The notes under the pieces were generated by a model, which saw only the letters and a list, made by a program, of their open reading frames with translations, was not told the origin of the DNA and ran no database searches. This document shows positions 1 through 11,500 of a stretch of 64,000 nt of DNA, in pieces. A program made the translations under genes and the position numbers. Location of the stretch: NCBI GenBank assembly GCA_002162955.1, contig MABD01000012.1, forward strand, positions 25,566 to 89,565, written 5' to 3'. The DNA is from Gammaproteobacteria bacterium 45_16_T64. Its GTDB lineage: Bacteria; Pseudomonadota; Gammaproteobacteria; Pseudomonadales; Ketobacteraceae. The number at the start of each line of letters is the position of its first letter. Position 1 is the stretch's first letter.

Positions 1-2292
1 GTAGTTTGCATTCTCAACATTGGATATAACAAGATGAAAGTGCTCCTTTTCTTCATCTAGACCATCTCCATAAACCGGTACCAATATAGTTACCACATTA
101 TTACCTGCTTCTATTGTTACACTGCCCTGCATACTACCAAAATCAATACCTTCCTCTGCAAGATCTCCTGCTAGAGAAAGTACATTGTATTCGATGGTAA
201 TATCTTCCCGAGCGATACGATCTATTTGAAAGCTAACCAATAGGAATGACTCACCCTCTTTGGGTTCATTCGCCTCACCGATATTTACAATCAACGTAGG
301 TTCCTCTTCGCAAAAAACAACGCTGCTGCGAACACTATTCAACGGGCAGATATCAACGCTATCAGATATATGATCGTTATCACTATCTTCATCCCAAGGG
401 TAAGTTGCCAATAGTAATGGCGTTAATATTTCTACGCCATTAGGTATGCCATCCCCGTCACTATCTGCATCAGGCAATAATAGACTTTCTTCGGACAGTA
501 TTTGCGTAAGACCTTCATCAAAGAGCATCAAACGCCCCCTATAACGCTCTTCCTCTACCTTCGCCAAGATCTTCTGTAAGTACAGGACACTATCAACAGG
601 CTGGTCTTTGATATCATGCATTGTGTCCAATATTATATTCTTGAGAGGCAACAGAACATCACCTTCAAGTAGAGACACAATATCTTGCGCTACGTCCCAC
701 AAATTACGTTTTTCTCGTGATGATAACGTATCCATCAACTCACGTATCCTTTGCTGCTGGATTAAGCTTAGCTCCCTAAAATCAACAATTTCCCCATCGG
801 CGTTAAAGCCTAATTCTTGTTGGATCAAAGACTGTAGAATATCAACATACAACCCATCGTATAATCCAATAGAATCATTCCCCCTAATAACAAGGTTATT
901 TTTGAGATGTTCAATATATAAGGCTTTCCACTCTTTTGCTGTTTCCCAAATCTCCACTGGAACAAAGTTATCAGGGGTTATATCACGATTCCCCGGATAC
1001 AGTTTTCGATGATACTGACGTTGCATCGCATCCCCACTGTCCGTAGTCAACAGTGCATCTGTCGCAATATCAACGATGTGAATTTTTGATCCAGGCGTAC
1101 GGATCGATATTCGTTGCTCATTATCACGAAGGGAAGAAAAGCTAGATTTCTTAACACCGGAATGTATATCTTCAGGGTTCACATCAGCCCAAACTAGCTG
1201 ATTTTCAGTCAACAGTGTACCACTCCTATAGAGCACATCCCCCGTTAACGATAATGCCGTAACCTCTCCATTCCAGGAGAGAACCTTATCTTCAGTTTTT
1301 TGGTGTAAATCATGAATGTATTCGACGGCATACAAACGATCAGCCACCGGACGATCTTTAAAGGATAGCAATAGCCGGTTGTATTGCTCTGACCCCTCGG
1401 GTGGCAATATGCCGACACCATCGTTACTTGCCAAAGACGTCACTAGATCGTAAGGATTGGTACCCCTCCATATTTCATCCGTATTACTCCAACCATCACT
1501 ATCCGAATCAACGGGTAACCTATCCTTATCACCCGATTCTGATCGTAACCATTGGTCAAAATCCGCCCACCCATCGCCGTTGATATCTGCTTGCCAATTA
1601 CTCTCTAGCGGATCTAATCCTACTGCCAGTTCAACAACATCAGGCAATCCGTCTTCATCTGTATCCCGCTGTGGGCCATCTGGATGAGCGCTACTTATCA
1701 TATAGGTCTCATCTAATTGACCTAATGTAATCACTTCATTTCCCGTTTGCGCCGTTAGGGTCCAAACGACTCGAGACTTGCCATCATGAATCAGGTAAAG
1801 TTCATCGCCGAGTACTCCGTCTACTATTGTAGAGGTATGATCAAAACGCAGGACTCGATTTTCAGTTCCATCAATCTCAATGGACAGGGTTAGTTCCTTA
1901 TAACTATTTAACAGCCCGCCATCTACTGATACCGTAATTCTAATGGTTTCACTAAATTCCCCACTCTCTGGATATACTGTCAGCGGAACCCTACCTACAT
2001 CCTTACCTATGACCTGCTGCGCTTCGTTAAGGCCAACCAAACTAAGCGGCGCGAGACGTGAGGAACCAACAACAGAACTTCTTACCACATGATTAACCAA
2101 TGCTTGTTGATTTGCCCCGAGTTCAAATTCAACATCAAGGAAATCATCCAGCCAACTATCATAGCTAAATGAGGTCACATTATTGTGTTCGTCTACCAAC
2201 CATAGATTGGCGTTACGCCCATCAAACACAGCGCTTCCATAACACATTTCACAGAGCAACATCAGTCCAGAAAAAAGAAATCCATATCTCAT
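1..2292 (-). CDS. Large exported Calx-beta / TSP3-repeat protein, 3' part beyond the window
   Basis: The frame stays open from ATG 2292 to base 1 (at least 764 residues), so the C-terminus lies outside the window. The N-terminus (MRYGFLFSGLMLLC) looks like a signal peptide, so the product is probably exported. Two clusters of calcium-binding TSP3-like motifs are readable: around residues 208-290 (DTDEDGLPD, DINGDGW, DSDSDGW) and around 600-645 (DADSDGDGIPNG, DEDSDND). From about residue 662 to the edge there is a Calx-beta-like domain (EEPTLIVNIG, then GIDFGSMQGSVTIEAG and GDGLDEEKE). The start lies 1 base past the stop of the upstream gene, so the two are translationally coupled. The exact function is unknown; a calcium-stabilised surface or matrix protein is an inference. 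The middle (residues ~300-600) is not recognised. Confidence 0.8.
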   Translation of the reverse strand, partial: MRYGFLFSGLMLLCEMCYGSAVFDGRNANLWLVDEHNNVTSFSYDSWLDDFLDVEFELGANQQALVNHVVRSSVVGSSRLAPLSLVGLNEAQQVIGKDVGRVPLTVYPESGEFSETIRITVSVDGGLLNSYKELTLSIEIDGTENRVLRFDHTSTIVDGVLGDELYLIHDGKSRVVWTLTAQTGNEVITLGQLDETYMISSAHPDGPQRDTDEDGLPDVVELAVGLDPLESNWQADINGDGWADFDQWLRSESGDKDRLPVDSDSDGWSNTDEIWRGTNPYDLVTSLASNDGVGILPPEGSEQYNRLLLSFKDRPVADRLYAVEYIHDLHQKTEDKVLSWNGEVTALSLTGDVLYRSGTLLTENQLVWADVNPEDIHSGVKKSSFSSLRDNEQRISIRTPGSKIHIVDIATDALLTTDSGDAMQRQYHRKLYPGNRDITPDNFVPVEIWETAKEWKALYIEHLKNNLVIRGNDSIGLYDGLYVDILQSLIQQELGFNADGEIVDFRELSLIQQQRIRELMDTLSSREKRNLWDVAQDIVSLLEGDVLLPLKNIILDTMHDIKDQPVDSVLYLQKILAKVEEERYRGRLMLFDEGLTQILSEESLLLPDADSDGDGIPNGVEILTPLLLATYPWDEDSDNDHISDSVDICPLNSVRSSVVFCEEEPTLIVNIGEANEPKEGESFLLVSFQIDRIAREDITIEYNVLSLAGDLAEEGIDFGSMQGSVTIEAGNNVVTILVPVYGDGLDEEKEHFHLVISNVENANY

Positions 2293-2293
2293 A

Positions 2294-5200
2294 TTATTCG
2301 CCTCCTGCTTGTACACCTGGCGATACCCATTCGGAGATACGCCATGATGAGATTGCATGGTTGTCGTTAAATTGCACCATTTGATAGCGGTAGTCATACC
2401 CGTTTATATATGGGTAGTGATCCCGATAAGCCAATTGCCAGTCACTCTCGTACTTATCGTCACTATAACGCTTACGATAGAACACAAAATTATTGTCCCT
2501 AAAGTGGTAACGAAGGTTTTCACCGAATTTGCTGGAAGCTTCCCAATCTAACGTCTTTTTCAGGGGGCTTACCTGAATCCATAAACCTTTTTTTCCACTA
2601 GAAGCTCTAGCCTGTCGATACAGCATAAACGGAGAAGCTAAGGAATTATCGAAACGCGTTTTTCCCGCTAAACCACAATGAAACTCAGTAAAAAATAATT
2701 GACTAAAATCAACCGTATTATCTACCCCCAGGGAATACTCGCATAACGGATTACCTAGAGAGAACATCCCTTGTAGCTCATTAAAGTGTATTAACACCGA
2801 CTGTTTATCTACTTCCTGACCCTGCTCCTCCGTCACATAATCTCTTGCCAATTCCACCGTGAGTGGCTCCTCAGCAGGCAAAGGGGCAACTTTCGGCCAA
2901 GGTAAATACTCTACTTCATTAGGACCCGTGAGCCTTCGCGTTTTACATAGGCTACTACTCCACTCTGAATAACGAGCCCCCCCTTCAACTTGTGCGCCGA
3001 TTGCAATTGCCCGTATACACCATTGGTCACGACCATCCAATAGTGCGTGAATATTCGTAGACTGGTCACTAAAAAGCCTCCCAGATTCCAAACCGTCGTT
3101 TGCAAACGATAGAATCTGTGTATCACTACTAGACACATCAGAACGTATTTCTATCAGCGTACTCGCCGTTAACTGCAATGGAGTACGCCAACTAAACCGC
3201 AACGTCTCGTCTTCCACTGCTAGCGATAAGATCTGAGGTGGACTCAATGGGTTATTATCGATCGCTAACGTACAAGGTACATCGGCAGGGGCAGATGCAT
3301 TACTGCTTGGATCACGCGCTACAGCAGTACCACAAACAAAACCATGCTCGACACCAAAAATTAGTGTGCCAGGCGTATCAGTCCCACATGAGGTATGAAG
3401 CAGCGTATTTCTTCCAGCGATCGTATCGTAATACTCCAAGCAGGATTCATCGTCTATCGCCCGTAAGGTAACTGTCACAGGACCTTCTATTACGTCTCCG
3501 CTTTCAACTGCTTCTTCTTCTACACAAGCCTTTTGAGATAATTGCCATGCACCAGATTTACAGATATCCATACCGGCGGGAATATCCACTTCACAGTACG
3601 CTTTGTTTATGTCCTTTTTGTCTTTTGAGTACACTAACTGACGTAGAACATCATCAAGTCCACGCACGCCCCAAAAACTATCTATCTGGCCTGGTGATAA
3701 ACATAGCCTCGACACCGGGGACCCAAAATCTTCTGGATTCATTCCACCAGATTGATTATCCCCCTCGAGCAATACAATACTTCCCCCTCCAACCGAATCA
3801 GTAAAGCTCCAATTAGGTTGACTGCGATTGATCTCATCGATTTGACAACAGTTTCCTGCTACCGTCCTCGTAACGTTAACACTAGGAGATGGTGGCGCAG
3901 TGAGGTCGGGCACAAGTACTCTAATCGGCCGACTTGGCAAACTATATTTCCCGTCAGCGGTATAACTTGCGATACGATACCAATAATACGATCCCACCAT
4001 AAGATCGCTATCTTGATCAGTAAACACTTTCCTTTCGACAGTACCAGATTGATCCGCGATTTGTGGATCTAACACTCGATAATCTGATTGCCCTAACGGC
4101 TGTATCGATCCATTACACTGGCTCTTCTCAGCGTATTCTTTAGCATCAGATACTCCATCACCATCGCTATCTTTAAAACCTCTTGCCTCGGAAAACGTGT
4201 TAAAACGGTATAATTGATAGCCTTCAATATCCACCCGTGCTGTGAATGCTCTCTCGCATTGCTGTTGTTCCGTGCGTGTAAATTCTACAAACCCGGTTTG
4301 CGCAGCATCACTTTTATTACACACTGCTATGTCCGGATTGTGTACAACAAAGTTTTTGACGTTGACGCTATCCCACGATAGCTGTATCCCACCCTCAGGC
4401 ATGGAATTGTACGCACTCTCTATATTCCAAGGCGTTACTGGCGGTAAACTTCGAGGGATTTGTACAACAACAGATTCAGACTCTCCGTAGTGCCCCGCAA
4501 AATCACGACCAACCACATAGTAGGTTCTACGATCTCCAGGTCGCAGTCCAGCGAAGGATAAGCGATCTCTTGCTTCGATAAACTCAGGGGTATCTGTACC
4601 ATCGCCATCTAACATAAGTAACGTATCATTAACTTTCTCAAGCCCTTCGAAAACAATCTCGCCGCGCCCATTGTGCATCAATACTTTAGCTTCAGCGGCA
4701 AAATCCCTCTCCACCGGTGAATTACCTTGATCCACCATAGAACGGTATATCTCATACCCCGCTAACTGAATATTGTTTGATGCTCTATCAGTGATTGTTT
4801 CACCCGCTGCCAGCCAATCTAGAGCAACAGTAAAATGATCTTTGGTTGAATCGCAACTATCTGCAATAGGCAACTGACGTAAATTTCTCACTTTTAGAAC
4901 GCTGTGCTCTTCACCGGTATTAACCGTCGTCTTTCCAATAAGTGCATCTTTTTTACCTTCTCCAATTGCGTAAAGTCGGTATTCATACTCACGACCTTTT
5001 TCAATATCCCGATCTAGGTAAGCCCGATTTCGCACGCGAGCAATATTCACGTTTTGTCGTGAAGCAAAGTGCGACCAAAATACATCCTGATCTAAGCGAC
5101 GAATAAGTTCTTGTCCATAGGCACTGACGTCAAAATCCAAAGCGTCACTCACTAACTCGTGTTGCATTTCAGATAAAGAAAGCTCCTTTAGCATCGTTAT

Positions 5201-5512
5201 CAATTGTAACAATCGTTGTTGCTGACCTTGTTCTGAGAATATCTGAACTATCTCTGCATCGTCCTTATAACCTGTCACTGGCCATTGGCCCAGGACCTCT
5301 CCGTCTTTGGTTAATCGGATTTCCTCAATATCTTCTGGTAAGGCCCCCTCCAGTATGTCCCACCGTAAATGTACTGCACCTTGTTCTTGACCCAATTTTG
5401 ATGCAGCACCAAGCGCCCCAGGTTTTGCAATAAAATAGAACTGACTACTAGCAATGCCTTGTAAAGGCAACCACAACCCAAAGAATACAACAACTAACAA
5501 TAACCGACTCAT
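2294..5512 (-). CDS. Large exported fibronectin type III-like protein
   Basis: This is a 1072-residue protein starting at MSRLLLVVVFFGLWLPLQG, a clear signal peptide. I chose ATG 5512 because it has an AGGG box about 10 bases upstream and lies 11 bases after the upstream stop; the longer in-frame start at 5563 would overlap that gene and put charged residues before the signal peptide. Fibronectin-III-like strands are visible, for example EGYQLYR, SYYWYRIASY, TYYVVGRDFAG and LRFSWRTPL, with a TSP3-like calcium motif (DSDGDGVSD) inside one module. Many cysteines fit an extracytoplasmic protein. It is the middle gene of the 12045-to-1 operon. Function is not recognised; a surface or secreted structural role alongside its neighbours is inferred. 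Confidence 0.8.
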   Translation of the reverse strand: MSRLLLVVVFFGLWLPLQGIASSQFYFIAKPGALGAASKLGQEQGAVHLRWDILEGALPEDIEEIRLTKDGEVLGQWPVTGYKDDAEIVQIFSEQGQQQRLLQLITMLKELSLSEMQHELVSDALDFDVSAYGQELIRRLDQDVFWSHFASRQNVNIARVRNRAYLDRDIEKGREYEYRLYAIGEGKKDALIGKTTVNTGEEHSVLKVRNLRQLPIADSCDSTKDHFTVALDWLAAGETITDRASNNIQLAGYEIYRSMVDQGNSPVERDFAAEAKVLMHNGRGEIVFEGLEKVNDTLLMLDGDGTDTPEFIEARDRLSFAGLRPGDRRTYYVVGRDFAGHYGESESVVVQIPRSLPPVTPWNIESAYNSMPEGGIQLSWDSVNVKNFVVHNPDIAVCNKSDAAQTGFVEFTRTEQQQCERAFTARVDIEGYQLYRFNTFSEARGFKDSDGDGVSDAKEYAEKSQCNGSIQPLGQSDYRVLDPQIADQSGTVERKVFTDQDSDLMVGSYYWYRIASYTADGKYSLPSRPIRVLVPDLTAPPSPSVNVTRTVAGNCCQIDEINRSQPNWSFTDSVGGGSIVLLEGDNQSGGMNPEDFGSPVSRLCLSPGQIDSFWGVRGLDDVLRQLVYSKDKKDINKAYCEVDIPAGMDICKSGAWQLSQKACVEEEAVESGDVIEGPVTVTLRAIDDESCLEYYDTIAGRNTLLHTSCGTDTPGTLIFGVEHGFVCGTAVARDPSSNASAPADVPCTLAIDNNPLSPPQILSLAVEDETLRFSWRTPLQLTASTLIEIRSDVSSSDTQILSFANDGLESGRLFSDQSTNIHALLDGRDQWCIRAIAIGAQVEGGARYSEWSSSLCKTRRLTGPNEVEYLPWPKVAPLPAEEPLTVELARDYVTEEQGQEVDKQSVLIHFNELQGMFSLGNPLCEYSLGVDNTVDFSQLFFTEFHCGLAGKTRFDNSLASPFMLYRQARASSGKKGLWIQVSPLKKTLDWEASSKFGENLRYHFRDNNFVFYRKRYSDDKYESDWQLAYRDHYPYINGYDYRYQMVQFNDNHAISSWRISEWVSPGVQAGGE

Positions 5513-5523
5513 ACGAACAATCC

Positions 5524-8500
5524 CTAGTGAATACCTGATGGTCTGTCGACATCTGCATGCCATTTTTTATTCTGGTATCTGACATTTGCAGATATATCCG
5601 CTGTTCCGCACCAGTCATCACCTCTTGAACGGCCAGCACTCGTCCACGTACCTCGGTCACAATCAAACCCTGCACCACCGACTGCAAACGCCTGCCCTGA
5701 GAAGTACACATCTCCATTACTATCTACAGAAGCTAGTGTATCTAATTGACCTCGGACAGAACCTAAACAGGCTATTGATCCCAGTGTCCCCCCACCAATA
5801 ATTCCACCGACACTGGGAATAGGTTCTGCAGTAATCCATGCACCTGCACTCCCCCTAAATGAAACATCCAATGCACATCCAGCGGTGATAAAGGGCGCTG
5901 TTAGTTCACCCCGTAAATAAACCCCTAAGAATGGTTCTCCGCTGAACGGTAAGATACTGGATACCGCAGAATCGATGTTACTGACATTTTGATCGTTACA
6001 GGTTCGACCAAGAAATACGTTCAACCCCATTTCTGATCCATCAAAAGCACCCAGTCCCCCGACACCCAGATACACTTCTGATTGGCCTATCGATGCATCA
6101 AATTCGAATTGATACAACGTAAAAGATTGATAATCGGTTGGCTCAGTCAAGCTTATTCCACCACCGATACCTATGGGGAGGTACGCGGTAGCACCTTCAC
6201 TTTCACTTAACGTAAAATTCAACTCAACGGTGTCAAATATAGTATTGGTACCCAAAACCTTAGCACTCACATCATAGGCGCTAATGCTAACGTTAAAACC
6301 ATTATCTCCTGCTCCTGCGTCGCATGGTGCATCCTCACCGTCACCATGAAACGCCAACACATCCAGCGCCCCATTAAAACTCGGACCCTCTATGTCTGAT
6401 ACGGCTGCCTCCATTGTCCAATCAGCATCGAGATGAAGCTGATTAAATCCAAACTCGTTAAATCGGGCAAATCCGTCAATGCTTCCGGTAGTAAGCGGTA
6501 AATTGGGCATAGAGCCTGTTGCAGCATCAATCAAGTCTGCGGCTTCAGGCAAAGCATCTGCAATCGCATTTTTTGCCAATCCATTAATTTGATCTGTTAG
6601 ACGTAAACTGAGCTGAGAAATCTCATCAACAAAACTGCGAGTAAACTGCTGTTCCTGGCGAACGACATCCTGCATCGAAGGAGTGTCCATTATTTTTTCC
6701 GTTATAAATCGCTGCAACTGAACTGGCGTAAATTGTCCGGCAATAAAATCTCCCGCGAGTTCGGATTCCACGCTTTCACCTAGGGTATTACTAAACTCCA
6801 TAAGTAAGCTCTTAACGGGTAGATAAACCGCACGACGAAAGTCATTATCATCACTGTCCGGCGATGAATAGAGAGAATCGATAATCCACGGAAAACCCGG
6901 TGCTGTAGTTAATGTCACGAGATTTTCATTAGTTGAATCAATAACTCGCTGTGCTAAAAATGGCTGCCCTTCACTTTGAGTATTTGCTGTATTAAGTAGC
7001 TCGGCAATTAAACCATCGAGCATGTCCTCAAGCACAGTGGCATAAACATCGATGTACGCCAAATTGTCAGCAACTACGCCTCCTCTAGATTGAATAAAAC
7101 GTTTAACATCTGATAATCGATCATCAATACCCTCCAACTTTTCCAACAATCCAGTACCTTGATCGTTTTCCAATAGATACCTATTAAGTAACACAGTGAA
7201 ATTCGAACCTGACTCCGAACAAATTGATGAGCGCAATGGGCCAATCCCCTGCTCCCAATCACCTCCAAGACTACTGGCTAAAGACTGAATTCTACGTTCA
7301 GTCCGCGCCAATAAAGCCAACAATTCTGAAGAACCTTCCGTTAACCCTGCGAGGTCAGTGGATACACTCAAATTCTCGAGGTTCTCAAGCAGTCCCTCAA
7401 TATTTCGGTTGTATCCCACAATGGGGCTAAGATATAGGCTCTCTTCAGGTAAGAGATCTCCGCTAATACATGCGTTCACGTCAATATCAAATAGCGTAGA
7501 TAAACGCCCCGATTCTCCTGCCACTCGTAGTATATTTTCCCTTAGGTCCATACCACGACTACTTACAACGCTAAGTAAAGAAATCGATCGATTCGATGAC
7601 TCAAGCAACGATTGCCGTAACTGCCTATTGCTTAAAAGAAAGTTGGGTAACACATCGCTTTTAAGCCGTTGTATGTGTTGAATGGCCGCCGAAAGATAGG
7701 CAGACTTCTCCGAGGGGTTGGTTACCTGATCTATCGTAATAAGCGCTTCATGCATTCCCTGAAGATTATCATGAAGCTGATGCTCCCAACCTTCCTGCAC
7801 CGACAAATCTTGCATTATGTCTGCACTTGTCATTGCGGAAAGTTGATTGGATGCGCTATTTATTCCCGTGAGCAACCCCGCCAAATCAGCGATATCTTGC
7901 CCTGCAACGTTTTCTATTAGAGACAATATCTCAACTTCCATAGCTGACTCTAGCGCAGCCCCGGATTGACGCTCAAGCGCTGCCAATCGAGTTTGGAGTG
8001 GGGTTAACACCGCACCCAAATTTACATTAGCAATACCGGCGCTTTGAATAAATTCACCTAGACGGCCAATACTCTCGGAACTACTAAGGTCTAGACTCAT
8101 CGGTAACTCACTGACTTTCGCAATATCTGCTGACAGCCCGAAACTAAGCATTGAGTCATCGGGGCGGATATAATCAATACCCGCTCCCGCTTGCATCACC
8201 AGTAGATCAGTCTGTTGATACCGTCCTATAAAGGCGGGGGCTGTTGTGCTATCACCGGAAGTATAATAAGTCGGCAAAGAAAACCCGAAGTTATCACCCC
8301 ACTGACGATGTGCAGTCACATCAAATTGAGGATTATCCGGAAGATTGAATTCCGCATTCTTTAATGCGTCCTCTGAATCAATCAATCCAGCACCAATAAC
8401 CACGGATCTATCCGCACCATGCGCGGTATTACGTAAGCGTATATCGACAACGGGTGCCTGCCATAAGTAGGTTGCAACCCGTGCACCATCGAGCTTAGCA

Positions 8501-11500
8501 ACACCATACAATGCATCGGGTTGCCCCTCAGCATGAAGCAACGTCTCTAATCTTCCTTGATTTACGCTAACGCCAAAACCTGCATAATTTTCTTGGCCAT
8601 CAAGCACATAATCTTGATTGGTTAACAGATTACTCGCACCAATAGCGCCATCAGGGGACCACTGGACACTAACCGCCTTTAGCGGTTCGTTAAGAGCATG
8701 CATATCAAAGGTTTGATCCAATGTGACCCACTGCGGATCGCTTGAGCACTGACCGATTGCACTGCTTCCGGCCGTATCAAAACCCATATGATAAATATCC
8801 GTTTCCGCATTCCAGGCGTAGGCTTTTGGCAACGCCCCCTCACCAAGCACTACGTTTCCACCATTAAAGCGTCCGCGGCAATCCAGCGCTAATGATACAA
8901 ACTCGACGTCAAACCCAGCGGCTCCTGCTAATGGATTTTCATCTTCCTGTTGCGATAGCAATACATCGTTTCTATCAGGTAGCCGTAACAATCCATCAAT
9001 CCAGCTATATTCATCTAATACATTATCAACGACGGTAAATGCAAACCTATCAAAACGCATATCGTAGCCATAGAATCCAATGGGATTATCAAGCTCATAA
9101 CCGGCAATATTAAATACCCCGGTTAATCCTGCATTTCGCAACACATACTTAGCTCCCTTACTGACGTCAAAAGCGTAGGGGGCATCGCTACCATTATTGA
9201 TGCCTATTGCGCTGCCTTCTAGGTTTCGACCACTCCCTACTTCAGGTAAGGCCCCACCATCTCTACGTGAATACCATTCCGGTCCTACTGTAATCCCAGT
9301 AGGCCAATAATTACCTTCCACCGCGTCATCTGACCCCAGGGGATAACGTTGCAAGCCAACAACAGGTAAAGGCGAGGATGAATTCGTACCGCGTATAAGG
9401 TGACCATTAAGCTGAGCATCCAATCCATTGTCATCAACATCTAGAAATTGATAGCCAGGTAATGATAAAGTCACAGCACTTCCAGCGTTTAAGTCATCAG
9501 TTCTTGAGAAGGCACTACCACTGGTCCCCTCGTGACCACCCCAGTGCACTAGCGAGTTGTTTTGTACGTTCAACTCTCCAAGCACAGCCCCCAACCCATC
9601 TAAAAATCCATCGCCATGAATATTGTGGGTAGATTGGGGAATTCCCCCGCAATTAAGTGACCCACATTTACTGCTTTGCTCCAATGAAAATTGAAGGTTA
9701 CGTATCTCCATCAGAGATAGGGAGTCAATTCGCCCATTAACAATAGAAATGTCAAAGGGGTCCCAAGATACCAGGCCTTCTGGATAAGCATATGCAGCAC
9801 TCTCACCACCAGGCACCTCTACTGATGTATTCATTGCACCTTCAGTCAGTAGTAGACTCCCGTGCTTATCGTCACCATGAAGAGTCGAATAGAAGACATC
9901 ATTGGACGCGAGAACCGTTTCAGGCTTATGTATACCTTGATAAGGTAAATAAAGAATACCCGCGTAATCTAGCAATAAACCTTGAGATGTAATTCTCGCC
10001 CCACTGATTCTGAACGCAAAGGGTAGCCCATCTGCATGAAGATAGGTTTCATTCGTTGATTCTGAATTCACTGCAAAGGGAAGGATTATTCTTGGTGCTC
10101 CAAGCACAAAGGGTTTTCTACTGCGCTTAGGACGAATAAATGAAGAATGAAAAGGCGCTAGCTCAATGCGCTCCCCACCAAGAGAAAGAATACCAGACAC
10201 CAGTTGAGCAGAATGTTTATCAGCTGATACTGCAACACACAGCCTCGCATCATGGTAGGTAACATTGTCTATGCTATAGATACCCTCTAGGAAAAAATCA
10301 CCTTCAACGCATTTGCTATTATGCCCTCCTTCGCTTTCAACCACTGAAATTATCTCATAGCCAATCTCTGTATCACCTGCACTTATCGTGGCAGGAAAAA
10401 CCCTTGGCAACGTAAGATTGCTCACTGCTGTCACACGGGCATACCCCATTAACCGAGCTTTAACCCGTAACGCCCTACCCTTGTCTGCAGCGACATTTAC
10501 CAGCTCAAAAAAATCATCGCCAATATGGGCATGTAAGTGCTTTGGCTCACCTACAATATCAGTATCCCAAAGCGCTTCTCCTTGATAACGATAACGTGCA
10601 AACACCAAAGATTCCTCGATCGTAGAACCGTCATCCCCAAGCATTTCTAGAATAAACTCTGTTCCCCAGTTCCGTTGTGTCGGGTCGCAGTCCACTCGAT
10701 TATCACAGCTTATTGCCATACCCAATCGCAATCCCAAAGAAGCTCGTGATGAAGTAACCAAAGCATCAACGGCATCATCAACACAGACCGCGTCAACAGC
10801 ACTCACTCCTGAGCCAAATCCAGTAAGACAGAAGTCAACGATACTCACATGATCAATTAGCCTATTAGCCGAGTCACCAACACCTTCCCGGATTAATATG
10901 CTGACGGTGCCGTTTACTACTCTATGTGAACTTGAATCACTAATTATCGAAACAGAGACATACTCGTTATTCTCCTCGATATTGTCTAACAAAAAATAAA
11001 GGCTAGTTTCTATTTCTGTTTCACCCGCAGGAATAGTTAAGCTCTGCGATAACGGTAGATAATCTTCTCCAGCATTTGCACCTTGGTCAGCGCTTTGAAT
11101 GCGAAGCGCTACGTCACTCGTGCTAGGCCCAGATAGCTGAATCCGCAACGTCGCATCGCCATCTGCCTCGAGGCTGGGCCCCGTAATAAGTGAGATAGAG
11201 GGACCTTCCAACACTTGCCAACCACAGGCTACACTCAATTGACATAAAAACACAGGCTGAGCCCCGTTGAACAACGACAATGCCGGTAACCCTAAATTGT
11301 TCTGCACAGCGAGATAAGTGGACTCGGCTCCCAAGCCGCCTAGACCTGCTAATGCCGTTTGAATAAGAGCATTATCATCTTCTGTCGATAACGTCTCCAC
11401 CATAGCCCCCCAGGAGTGCATTGTTTCATCGGGCTGTAGATGGTCAAGTGTTGCTGCAGAGAATAGTAATAACTGTAGATTCGGATCATCTATGGTTGTC

